Virus record (IMG/VR): IMGVR_UViG_3300020165_000007
Location: 186,001 to 250,000 of that record
DNA length: 64,000 nucleotides
Strand: one strand, 5' to 3'
Source of the DNA: a virus
The notes under the pieces are model-generated. The model did not search any database. It was not told the DNA's origin and saw only the letters and a program-made list of their open reading frames with translations. Positions within the stretch are counted from its first letter, which is position 1, and each line of letters opens with the position of its first letter. The translations under genes were made by a program, and so were the position numbers. This document shows positions 47,858 through 55,395 of this stretch, in pieces.

Positions 47858-49186
47858 TTACCTAAAGATATGTAATTTTTTATTATTCTCAATCTCGTCA
47901 GGTATTTTAACGTTTGGACTATTCTTTAAGTTAATTACCTGTAGGTTTTTCAAGTTACTTATCCCCTTAGGTATCGTTGTAAGATTATTATTGTTCGGTA
48001 AGGATAGGAATACTAAATCTTTCAACTCTTCGATTTCTTTAGGTAGTTCTTTAATAATACCTTCCAAGTGAAGGGCATTTAGATTTTTAAATCTACCTAG
48101 CGTTTTTGGGATAGTAAGTGCGACTTCATCTGAAGATTCCCCGTATCTATTATTCGACTTAACAAAATCAAATCTTTCAAGATTATCAGGTAGAGTTTCA
48201 AAAAACTCATCAAACCCATATAATGATATAAACTTAGAAGCGGAATCTTTTGGATATTCAACAGATATCGAAGTTCCTTCTCTATTAGTTAAACTTTTCA
48301 TAAATTCCGGTTTAAATACTTCTTTAAGTTCTTCGTTTTTATTCAAAAATTCTATTAGATTAATTTGTCTATCATTTGCCCCCATATACTGATTAGATGG
48401 GAAATGAAACTGATACCTATTTGCAGGTAATCCACTTTTTTCTCCTGTAGTCACACCTCCATCTCGGAAAGATTCAGGTTTGTTTGGAATTACCACATAT
48501 AAAGGACCATCTTTAATATAAGTATTAAAGTAGTTACTTCTTCCAGGTGCAGATGTACACCAACCACTTTCACCTTTTGCAATATCTAAACCATATCCAC
48601 CGTAAAAACAAGCCGCATCGTGCCCTAACTTTCCAGTGTCTTCGATTTTTACAACGGTCCACTTACTACCTTTAAAAATTACTTCACCACCTGGATGTTC
48701 ATAAGTTTTAGCGGCTTCTTCTTTTTCTGATTTAGAAGCTTTAGTTTTATCCAAACTAAAATCTACAGTAATATCTGCTAATTTTTCAATATTAAGTTTA
48801 TTAATATCTCTAAGTTCTTGGTCAAGTTGACCTTTGAACCTGTCGAACTTTTGTAAAGACTCTGTAGTTTTATATAAATCCTCAAAAAATAGTTCTTGTA
48901 ACCTACTCATTTCACTTTTAAATTCTGAAGTACCATACTCCGATTCAGGCTCAAGTCTAAGAAATTGTTTTACCAACCACGGTGTATATGTACCGGCCTT
49001 TTTAATTTCGTCTCCGTCTCTACGAGTCGTAGGGTCAGCTAATACTATTTTATTCAAATCCTCTAAAGACATTCTAGCAGGTTTTACTTTGTCACCTTTT
49101 TTCTTAGGTTCAGTATAAGTCTTCCTAAGAATTTCATAACGACCCTGTTCTAAAATTATATGTCTAATAATACCACTAAATTTCAT
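47858..49186 (-). CDS. tagged WCT-motif protein with leucine-rich repeats
   Basis: 442 residues from the ATG at 49186, chosen because it begins with the tag-like MKFSGIIRHIILEQGRYE and leaves a TATTTAT box 15 bases upstream. Residues about 185-260 carry CFYGGYGLDIAKGESGWCTSAPG and YFNTYIKDGPLYVVIPNK, related to the protein at 36451. The last 90 residues are three to four leucine-rich repeats (LKDLVFLSLPNNNNLTTIPKGISNLKNLQVINL). LRRs bind proteins. I infer a packaged protein acting on a host target. Confidence 0.8.
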   Translation of the reverse strand: MKFSGIIRHIILEQGRYEILRKTYTEPKKKGDKVKPARMSLEDLNKIVLADPTTRRDGDEIKKAGTYTPWLVKQFLRLEPESEYGTSEFKSEMSRLQELFFEDLYKTTESLQKFDRFKGQLDQELRDINKLNIEKLADITVDFSLDKTKASKSEKEEAAKTYEHPGGEVIFKGSKWTVVKIEDTGKLGHDAACFYGGYGLDIAKGESGWCTSAPGRSNYFNTYIKDGPLYVVIPNKPESFRDGGVTTGEKSGLPANRYQFHFPSNQYMGANDRQINLIEFLNKNEELKEVFKPEFMKSLTNREGTSISVEYPKDSASKFISLYGFDEFFETLPDNLERFDFVKSNNRYGESSDEVALTIPKTLGRFKNLNALHLEGIIKELPKEIEELKDLVFLSLPNNNNLTTIPKGISNLKNLQVINLKNSPNVKIPDEIENNKKLHIFR

Positions 49187-49201
49187 ATTATTCTTTTTCA
49201 T

Positions 49202-49208
49202 ATAAATA
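49202..49208 (-). promoter_or_regulatory. putative phage promoter box TATTTAT
   Basis: Sense-strand TATTTAT, 15 bases before the ATG at 49186. Confidence 0.45.
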
Positions 49209-49226
49209 TATAGTTAACTTAAAAGA

Positions 49227-50072
49227 TTACGAATTATAATTCAAAATTAATAGTTCGGTTCCTTTATTTTGTGTTTTTCCTTTTTTAGCTGACGCCGCTT
49301 TGACGAAGTCTTTCTGTTCCCAAAGATAATCATTTTTTGGAAACCACCCATTTAAAAGTTCAAAATCATAGTAAGATAATGAAAACTTTCCTTTGATATT
49401 GTTTAGAATTTTTGCCAACCTTTCGTGGTCATTCCTATCAAAGTCGTGATTAGAATAGTAGTTCTCTGTTTTCCAGTACGGTGGGTCTAAGTAAAAGTAT
49501 GTCTTATCTCCATCATATTTGTTAATGAGTTCTTCAAAGTCCATATTTTCAACAAAGTTAATTTTTGAGAATTTGTCTATCCACTTTTCGTTTTTCAGTT
49601 TATCTCTAAAAGTAAGGTATTTTGATTTGTACTTACCCTTTAAGTCGATGTAATTTGATGACTCTGGTTTACTGCCGCTGAATACCTGTGTAAGAATGTA
49701 AGCATACTTAGCAGCAACATCATAGTCAGGGTAATTTATTTCAAAGTCATCTGCAAATATCTCAGACTGGAACTCTTTGAATAGGTCTTTATATTCTGTA
49801 GGTGTGTTCTCCACTCCTCGTTGTTGACAAGGGATAGACTCAACAGATTTAAGAAGTTCTGTAGGGTTTTGCACACACATAAAGAGATTGTAGTTCAACG
49901 GATTGAAATCGTTATAAACAATGTTCTTTAGATTTGGGTACTCATCCAAATCCATATTGTAGTAACACCAAAACATACCTCCGAATGGTTCAACATATGT
50001 CTCCATATCTTTAGGGTAATATGGGACTATCCATTTACCTATCCTACTTTTTCCTCCTATATAACTAAGCAT
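49227..50072 (-). CDS. Dam-type adenine DNA methyltransferase
   Basis: 281 residues of the D12/alpha class. YIGGKSRIGKWIVPYYP (motif X), YVEPFGGMFWCYYNM (motif I, FxGG) and FYLDPPYWKTENYY (motif IV, DPPY) are in the proper order. It should put a methyl on N6 of adenine; the site is not known. No restriction partner is near. A host-type promoter element lies 18 bases before the ATG, suggesting early expression. Confidence 0.93.
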   Translation of the reverse strand: MLSYIGGKSRIGKWIVPYYPKDMETYVEPFGGMFWCYYNMDLDEYPNLKNIVYNDFNPLNYNLFMCVQNPTELLKSVESIPCQQRGVENTPTEYKDLFKEFQSEIFADDFEINYPDYDVAAKYAYILTQVFSGSKPESSNYIDLKGKYKSKYLTFRDKLKNEKWIDKFSKINFVENMDFEELINKYDGDKTYFYLDPPYWKTENYYSNHDFDRNDHERLAKILNNIKGKFSLSYYDFELLNGWFPKNDYLWEQKDFVKAASAKKGKTQNKGTELLILNYNS

Positions 50073-50089
50073 ACTTATTAATTTTACTA

Positions 50090-50097
50090 CAAATATA
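50090..50097 (-). promoter_or_regulatory. host-type promoter element TAnnTTTG
   Basis: TATATTTG on the minus strand, 17 bases before the ATG at 50072 of the Dam-type gene. Confidence 0.5.
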
Positions 50098-50120
50098 GTA
50101 AAGAAAATTCAAAAAGAAAA

Positions 50121-50231
50121 TTAATCTTGATTTTTGAATTTTTCAATCAATACAGATATAACGGATATAGTTATTATTGAGATTGAAAGGATTAAAAAAA
50201 GTATGTCGAATATTGGGAAACCTTTATACAT
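50121..50231 (-). CDS. 36-residue membrane peptide
   Basis: MYKGFPIFD followed by one strongly hydrophobic helix and a short KFKNQD tail. Its ATG overlaps the stop of the PiT-like gene by eight bases, so it may be a small partner of that permease. Confidence 0.5.
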   Translation of the reverse strand: MYKGFPIFDILFLILSISIITISVISVLIEKFKNQD

Positions 50232-51159
50232 AATGTATTAATAATACTATAGCTACTGAAACAAGTAGACCAACTAATAACTTTAAGAAATCTTTAGCTA
50301 CTATAGGAAATACTTGTTTTAAATTACCTTTCTTAGTTAGGTATGTGTTTAAAGCAAGTTCTCTACCACACAACAATCCAACAAATACCCATGTAGTTGA
50401 CATAGGGACGTTATTTAATTGTTTAAAATACAATAGTAGGAAAGCATACACTAAGTCAATTAAAGTCGCTGAGCGAACGTATTTTGTATTTTGTTTGTCA
50501 AGAACTATCTGTTGTATCTTACCACCTTGTTGATAAAATATCCATCCCAATCCTATAGTAAAAAAGGTTATAACACCTGACAGTTCAACAACTGAAAGTT
50601 GTCTTGGTAAGAACACTGCGATGTTTGCGATATCGTGTGAAAGCCACGTAAACCACAAAAAACTTGTGGTTAACCATTGTCCTATTCTCCAATATTTTTT
50701 ATTACTTTCTTTTATGTCGTTATCTTCGTTGAATACTCCTGATATTAAGAACCATAATCCGTACGCCGCCACAGCTGCCAGACCATATCCTACAATACTT
50801 TTCATTAACATCTTCTCTAATACAAATGTTGACGCAAAAGCCGATAATACCAAAAATGATGTAGACACAGGAATACCTTTTCTTGTTAGTGCAACTAAAG
50901 CAAGAGGTGCAAGTGCGTGATACCACTGTACTTCTTGGAAGGGTATCTTATCTAATCTACCAAAGGATATGTCACCGTCATATACATTCCATCCATATAT
51001 TAATGTGAAAGCCATTACGACTGAAGCTGCTAACCATAATACATACCATTTAAATTTTTCTTTATTTGATGCAATCCATGTGCCGAGCGTTTGTACACTA
51101 TCATTGGCAATTACTGAGTAACCCGCCAATGTAAATCCTATTAACGAAAGTAATGTCAT
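50224..51159 (-). CDS. PiT-like inorganic phosphate permease
   Basis: 311 residues with about nine hydrophobic helices. VIANDSVQTLGTWIASN near the N-terminus, SHDIANIAVFLPRQL in the middle and VPMSTTWVFVGLLCGRE near the end resemble the duplicated GANDxxN and P-S/T-STH signatures of PiT/SLC20 carriers, in diverged form. PiT carriers move phosphate, often as a metal complex, with protons or Na+. Together with the small barrel gene just upstream it suggests a phosphate uptake pair. The exact substrate is an inference. Confidence 0.75.
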   Translation of the reverse strand: MTLLSLIGFTLAGYSVIANDSVQTLGTWIASNKEKFKWYVLWLAASVVMAFTLIYGWNVYDGDISFGRLDKIPFQEVQWYHALAPLALVALTRKGIPVSTSFLVLSAFASTFVLEKMLMKSIVGYGLAAVAAYGLWFLISGVFNEDNDIKESNKKYWRIGQWLTTSFLWFTWLSHDIANIAVFLPRQLSVVELSGVITFFTIGLGWIFYQQGGKIQQIVLDKQNTKYVRSATLIDLVYAFLLLYFKQLNNVPMSTTWVFVGLLCGRELALNTYLTKKGNLKQVFPIVAKDFLKLLVGLLVSVAIVLLIHYV

Positions 51160-51163
51160 ATTT

Positions 51164-51610
51164 TTAAATTTTTATAGAAAATCTGAATCTTATGGTTTTA
51201 GAATTATCCCATCCAATTCTGTAAACAAATTTATTATTTTTATATGGTATGTCAACAGCTACTGCCAAATTATATAATTTATCATACCAAAATTCTTGTT
51301 GTACCCAAAGTTTGAACTTTTCAAATTTGTAAATTAATCTAGGTTCAAACGTTGGTTGGTTATTTTCAATCTTATAATGTAGTGGTACACTAAATACTAT
51401 CGGTGATTCTGCAAAATTAAAGTTGTGTCTGTATGTGACTCTATTCTCATCCAACTTTGTTTTGTGTCTGAGTTCAAGTCCTCCCTTCTCAGTAATTTTG
51501 TGACTAAATGTTATGTAGGATTTTCCGTTGGTTCTCATCTCATAACCTATTTTTTGGGATAGGAGACTACAACTGATTAATAACATTAAAAATGTTAGTG
51601 TTAGTTTCAT
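51164..51610 (-). CDS. small outer-membrane barrel-type protein
   Basis: 148 residues. Signal peptide ends near SLLSQ (about residue 18). The rest alternates charged and hydrophobic residues in strands (KGGLELRHKTKL, VTYRHNFNF, FKLWVQQEFWYDKL) and ends IRFRFSIKI, a beta-signature-like end. It starts four bases ahead of the PiT-like gene on the same strand. I infer a small porin or surface protein working with the permease. Confidence 0.7.
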   Translation of the reverse strand: MKLTLTFLMLLISCSLLSQKIGYEMRTNGKSYITFSHKITEKGGLELRHKTKLDENRVTYRHNFNFAESPIVFSVPLHYKIENNQPTFEPRLIYKFEKFKLWVQQEFWYDKLYNLAVAVDIPYKNNKFVYRIGWDNSKTIRFRFSIKI

Positions 51611-51703
51611 AATAATCTATTTCTAACCATATATAGAAATAGATTATTTAAAATTTCACATTATCTAATATGTTAACCTTGTGTTAACAATTAAGAAACA
51701 ATA

Positions 51704-51874
51704 TTACTTATAGCAATTCTTATAAGGTCTACACGAAGCTTTCTGTGAGAACCCCATATCTTTACAAAGCGTTTTTTCACAATAAGATTTACTCATCTTA
51801 CGAGTTCCCTTATCATTACTTTGTTCTTTCTCCTCTAAGTAGGATTTAATAACACGTTTAATAATACTATTCAT
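51704..51874 (-). CDS. small Cys-motif phage-type protein with tag-like start
   Basis: 56 residues: MNSIIKRVIKSYLEEKEQ, then MSKSYCEKTLCKDMGFSQKASCRPYKNCYK. The second part matches a pattern I recall from marine phages (KSYCxKTxxxxMGFSQxASC), and the first part is tag-like with a Glu-Glu cut site. Four cysteines may bind zinc. A TATTTAT box lies five bases before the ATG. Confidence 0.75.
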   Translation of the reverse strand: MNSIIKRVIKSYLEEKEQSNDKGTRKMSKSYCEKTLCKDMGFSQKASCRPYKNCYK

Positions 51875-51879
51875 TAAAA

Positions 51880-51886
51880 ATAAATA
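51880..51886 (-). promoter_or_regulatory. putative phage promoter box TATTTAT
   Basis: Sense-strand TATTTAT, five bases before the ATG at 51874. Confidence 0.4.
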
Positions 51887-51888
51887 TC

Positions 51889-52038
51889 ATGAAAGAAAAA
51901 AAAGAAGAAGGTTGTAGTAGTTGTAAAAAAGGATTAGACATTAAACAAAAGTCTATGGTAGTATTATCAGTTTATATATTTATTACCTCTATATATGGAA
52001 CCTATAAAATAATACAGAATGTAGTTTCACACTTTTAA
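51889..52038 (+). CDS. small CxxC membrane protein
   Basis: 49 residues: a basic start, a GCSSCKKG motif, then one transmembrane helix. Divergent from the neighbouring small gene; its end overlaps the dnaJ end by 12 bases. Function unknown. Confidence 0.6.
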   Translation: MKEKKEEGCSSCKKGLDIKQKSMVVLSVYIFITSIYGTYKIIQNVVSHF

Positions 52039-53001
52039 TTTTTCTATAATATTATTTTTCATCTCTGCATCCATAATTTCGTTAACTACACTCATTTTAA
52101 CGTAAAAATCACCTACCCCACCATTAGTTTTATATCCTTTACCTTTTAACCTTAATGGTTTACCCGTCTCAGTATTTTTAGGGATACTTATTAATACTTC
52201 ACCGTCAGGGTGAGGGAGACTAATTTCATTTTCCATAATTAAATCATATAATTTAACCGATTTAGTATAAACTAAATCATGATTAATTTTTTCAAAGTTA
52301 TCACTATTAATTACCTCTATTTGTAATATTAAATCACCAAAACCTAAATTAGGTGTAAAATCACCCTTACCTTTAACTCTTAAATATTCACCCGTATTTA
52401 CATTTGGTGGAATATCTACAGTTATGTTCTCTATTTTTTGTTTAATCCCCTTACCCTGACAATTAAAACATGGGTCTATCATAATACTACCCACTCCATT
52501 ACAACTACTACACGGAGTATCTATTATATGGTTAACAAACCCTGAACCCATCTTTCTTCTTATGTTACCACTTCCTTTACAAGTTTGACATACATTCTTT
52601 TTACCTCCACTTCCAGCACAGGTACCACAAGTATTATTGGTTTGATAGGTTATCGCTTTACTAACACCTTTAAATGATTCGATAGGGTTAATTTGTATAT
52701 TTATTTTTTTGTCAGGTCTTCTTCTATTTTTTTGATTTTGACTCCTAAACTGATTCATAAAATTAGAAAAAGGGTCAAATCCATTACTTCTTTGATTATT
52801 GAATAGATTAGGATTATCGTATTTCGCTTTTTTATCATCATCCGTCAATGTTTCATATGCCTCAACAATCTCTTTGAACTTGTCTCCCCCATTGGGGTTA
52901 ACATCAGGGTGATACTTTTTAGATAACTTTCGATAAGATTTCTTAATCTCATCTTTGGTTGATTTTTTATTAACACCTAGTATTTTATAGTAATCCTTCA
53001 T
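52027..53001 (-). CDS. dnaJ: DnaJ-type co-chaperone
   Basis: 324 residues, about 50 fewer than E. coli DnaJ. J-domain with YHPDVNPNGG (HPD motif), a Gly/Phe-type linker with NGFDPFSNF, four CxxCxGxG zinc repeats (the first reading CGTCAGSG), and C-terminal substrate domains. It should work with the host DnaK. It is the type-I (class A) layout in slightly shortened form. Divergent from the plus-strand gene at 53004. Confidence 0.95.
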   Translation of the reverse strand: MKDYYKILGVNKKSTKDEIKKSYRKLSKKYHPDVNPNGGDKFKEIVEAYETLTDDDKKAKYDNPNLFNNQRSNGFDPFSNFMNQFRSQNQKNRRRPDKKINIQINPIESFKGVSKAITYQTNNTCGTCAGSGGKKNVCQTCKGSGNIRRKMGSGFVNHIIDTPCSSCNGVGSIMIDPCFNCQGKGIKQKIENITVDIPPNVNTGEYLRVKGKGDFTPNLGFGDLILQIEVINSDNFEKINHDLVYTKSVKLYDLIMENEISLPHPDGEVLISIPKNTETGKPLRLKGKGYKTNGGVGDFYVKMSVVNEIMDAEMKNNIIEKLKV

Positions 53002-53003
53002 TT

Positions 53004-53648
53004 ATGGAAAATTTTATAATAGTATTATTTAAGAATAAGAAAAAGAAAAAAATTATCAAAGGTTATTCTACAGAGAAAAACGCTTTATCTAAATTTAATT
53101 CTTTATTAAAAAGTAATAACGTTTTATTTGATACTAAATATGAAAATTCGGAAAAGGTTAAGTACGAGTTAGCACTACTCTCTAAGATAGACGACTATCA
53201 ATTACCCTTATATAAAATGGATGAGATTGGTCGAAATAATCGAGTTTTTATGGATGACCAATCAGGTTATATAATTAAAAATATATCAGACTATAAGTTA
53301 GAAGAATTAGTGTATGACTGGCAGTCATCTTCTCGTATTTCTTTTAATCAATTAATATCAAAATATTGTAAGAAAAAAGACTTTAAAGTTATATCTAAAT
53401 TAAATAATAAAATTGTTATTCAAATAGACGAAATTTTTAGTTTATTTTCTCTAAAAAACACAGAAGACTCTGAACGTCTAATCGACACTCTAGAGTCTTC
53501 ATTTAGAGAGTTAGGAAGGAGTGACGCCATGTTTATTAAAGATAGTACTCAAACTCAACGTAAATGGTTATATAACGTATTAGAAAAAAATGGATTTGAT
53601 AAGAAAAAACTTTATAGACAAAAGACTACTTTTTCAAAACGAACTTAA
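53004..53648 (+). CDS. conserved phage-type hypothetical protein
   Basis: 214 residues. It begins MENFIIVLFKNKKKKK and has KLNNKIVIQIDEIFSLFSLKN, then FRELGRSDAMFIKDSTQTQRKW near the end. I associate this pattern with a family of marine phages, from memory; function unknown. The end overlaps the converging gene by 23 bases. Confidence 0.7.
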   Translation: MENFIIVLFKNKKKKKIIKGYSTEKNALSKFNSLLKSNNVLFDTKYENSEKVKYELALLSKIDDYQLPLYKMDEIGRNNRVFMDDQSGYIIKNISDYKLEELVYDWQSSSRISFNQLISKYCKKKDFKVISKLNNKIVIQIDEIFSLFSLKNTEDSERLIDTLESSFRELGRSDAMFIKDSTQTQRKWLYNVLEKNGFDKKKLYRQKTTFSKRT

Positions 53649-53856
53649 AACTAACCTTACCAAAAGTAATAAAAAACTTTTCTGAATTCCAATCAATCTC
53701 TCTAAAGTGTTTTAATATCTTATCGTATTTAGGTTTTTCTAAATTAAGTTTTATCTGTACTTCTTCATCCTTTAATAAAGAATTTTTCTCAATTAAATCT
53801 GCAATTTCCGCAAATGATTTTATGTTATCCCCAAAGTTTTCTTGATTCTTTTCCAT
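53626..53856 (-). CDS. hypothetical protein
   Basis: 76 residues, helical, with EIDWNSEKFFITFGKVSFKF at the end. It overlaps the small coiled-coil gene upstream by 37 bases. No family recognised. Confidence 0.55.
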   Translation of the reverse strand: MEKNQENFGDNIKSFAEIADLIEKNSLLKDEEVQIKLNLEKPKYDKILKHFREIDWNSEKFFITFGKVSFKFVLKK

Positions 53857-54023
53857 AATGAATATTTTTCTTCTTCGTTAACTTTAGTCTCTACTATGAG
53901 TTTTTGAGTACTTTTTATTTCTTTAATAAGAACTTGTTTATGTTGTTTTAGGTTCTGTTGATTTTTCTCTATCTGTAGTTTCAACTTCTCCACTTCCTTC
54001 TGAACTTTGTCCATTTTCTTCAA
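53820..54023 (-). CDS. small coiled-coil protein
   Basis: 67 residues, or 64 if it starts at the second ATG (54014). Almost entirely a coiled coil (VEKLKLQIEKNQQNLKQHK), basic end. Nested overlaps with both neighbours. Function unknown. Confidence 0.55.
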   Translation of the reverse strand: MKKMDKVQKEVEKLKLQIEKNQQNLKQHKQVLIKEIKSTQKLIVETKVNEEEKYSLWKRIKKTLGIT

Positions 54024-54408
54024 TGTTATTAGTTAATAGGGTAAACTCATCAATATCAAACTTAAGATTCTTTAGTATATCCAGATTTTTATCTTCAAAA
54101 ATACTCTTTAATTCTTGAACTTTATTTTTAAACAGTCTTTCTTTCTCCTCTTTTTCGATATTGAATTTAATTATAGAGTTAATAGTATTTTCTATTTTAT
54201 TAATTGACTCTTCTTTAAAAGGAGTTACGAAGGATATTATAATTCTTCCAGTCTCACCTTTATTTTTAATTATTTCAATTCCTTCTGAATGTTCTTTTAG
54301 AATTACCCATTTATCAGGAAATGACATATCAAAACTTATATAGTCTTTTATAACCCTAACCGACTTAAGGTAGTCTTTAGTAGAATTTATGAAATTATAG
54401 TACGACAT
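53938..54408 (-). CDS. conserved phage-type hypothetical protein
   Basis: 156 residues. MSYYNFINSTKDYLKSVR and ISFDMSFPDKWVILKE, then a long helical part (EKEEKERLFKNKVQELKSIFED) and a polar Ser/Thr/Glu tail. I recall similar proteins in marine phages; role unknown. Overlaps its neighbour by 86 bases in another frame. Confidence 0.7.
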   Translation of the reverse strand: MSYYNFINSTKDYLKSVRVIKDYISFDMSFPDKWVILKEHSEGIEIIKNKGETGRIIISFVTPFKEESINKIENTINSIIKFNIEKEEKERLFKNKVQELKSIFEDKNLDILKNLKFDIDEFTLLTNNIEENGQSSEGSGEVETTDREKSTEPKTT

Positions 54409-54614
54409 TATGTTATAATATTAAATAAAACTGTAATTAAAAAAGATAAACATATCCCATAGTAAATTAGTGCGTTATTACCCATTACAAACTTTTCTGG
54501 TGGTGTGGACAACAACGCACTAATAAATTTAAACAACAACCTAAATAATGAAATTATTGCAAAAACAAATAAAAAAGTGATAATATATCCCAGTATAGGT
54601 ATTTCTATATTCAT
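54408..54614 (-). CDS. small membrane protein
   Basis: 68 residues with two hydrophobic helices (about 6-30 and 46-66). It starts one base before the histone-like gene ends region and shares a base with the next gene. No family recognised. Confidence 0.6.
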   Translation of the reverse strand: MNIEIPILGYIITFLFVFAIISLFRLLFKFISALLSTPPEKFVMGNNALIYYGICLSFLITVLFNIIT

Positions 54615-54615
54615 A

Positions 54616-54786
54616 TTATTTACTTCTCTCTTCTAAAATTTCTTTTCTTAAGTCTTGAAGTAAAGCTTTTAGTTCCTGTGCTGACTTTCTAGCTCTAGTA
54701 CCCGCTGATTTATTACCTCCGTAAAATTTAACAGTATCTACTGATAGTGTTTCAACAAGTGTCTTAATGTTTTCTAAAGTTTCCAT
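54616..54786 (-). CDS. histone-H1-like protein
   Basis: 56 residues. METLENIKTLVETLSVDTVKFYGGNKSAGTRARKSAQELK matches the N-terminal half of the Bacteroidota/Chlamydia Hc1-like family (KFYxxGNKxAGTRxRKxxQxLKxLxQxxRKE). The lysine/alanine-rich tail of the bacterial protein is missing; it ends EILEERSK. It probably binds DNA or interferes with the host's H1-like protein. Too short for most gene finders, but the match is clear. Confidence 0.8.
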   Translation of the reverse strand: METLENIKTLVETLSVDTVKFYGGNKSAGTRARKSAQELKALLQDLRKEILEERSK

Positions 54787-54863
54787 TTGTGTATTTTTTT
54801 TATTTTTATTATTCTATAAAAAAGTAATTTTTTTACATTTATAGTAAATAGATAACCACTTTT

Positions 54864-55349
54864 TTAAATATGTAAAGACCTTTCAAGTGTTTTGTAAACA
54901 TCAGTAAACATCTCTAAGTCGGACTTACTGGTTGGTCTTTTTCTATTGAACATCTGTTTTAAGAAATCGTTAAGAGCCTCTCTCATTTCCTTATCTTCTT
55001 GGTCATAAAATACTTCGAAAAAAAAGTCTTTAAAGTACTCTTCGTCTTTTTCACTAAATTTAAAGATTATATTTTCTTTTTTAAAGCTGTCTATTGTTTT
55101 ATTCCAACACCACTGATAGTGTTTGACTTTATCTACTGTCGTCATACCTATTTTAGTCTCTTTAGAATCATTATAACTGTCTCCTAAATATGTACCCCTA
55201 ACTAAGTAATAAAAAGAGAAACAGAAGTCTTTAAATAACTCTGTCAGTTCTGGCATTATATTATGAGCCATATTCCATGTATGTATGTCTTCCTTTCTCA
55301 TAGGTTCAGATAACCACTTAAAGAATTGGTCCGGATTATATCTCTTCAT
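54864..55349 (-). CDS. conserved phage-type hypothetical protein
   Basis: 161 residues, helical and aromatic. YNPDQFFKWLSEPMRKEDIHTW and HYQWCWNKTIDSFKKENIIF, ending KSDLEMFTDVYKTLERS, fit a family I recall from marine phages; function unknown. A near-consensus TATATTTC lies before its ATG. Confidence 0.7.
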   Translation of the reverse strand: MKRYNPDQFFKWLSEPMRKEDIHTWNMAHNIMPELTELFKDFCFSFYYLVRGTYLGDSYNDSKETKIGMTTVDKVKHYQWCWNKTIDSFKKENIIFKFSEKDEEYFKDFFFEVFYDQEDKEMREALNDFLKQMFNRKRPTSKSDLEMFTDVYKTLERSLHI

Positions 55350-55395
55350 ATAAGAAATATAACACGGACCAATAAAAAATGAATAATAAGTTTTA

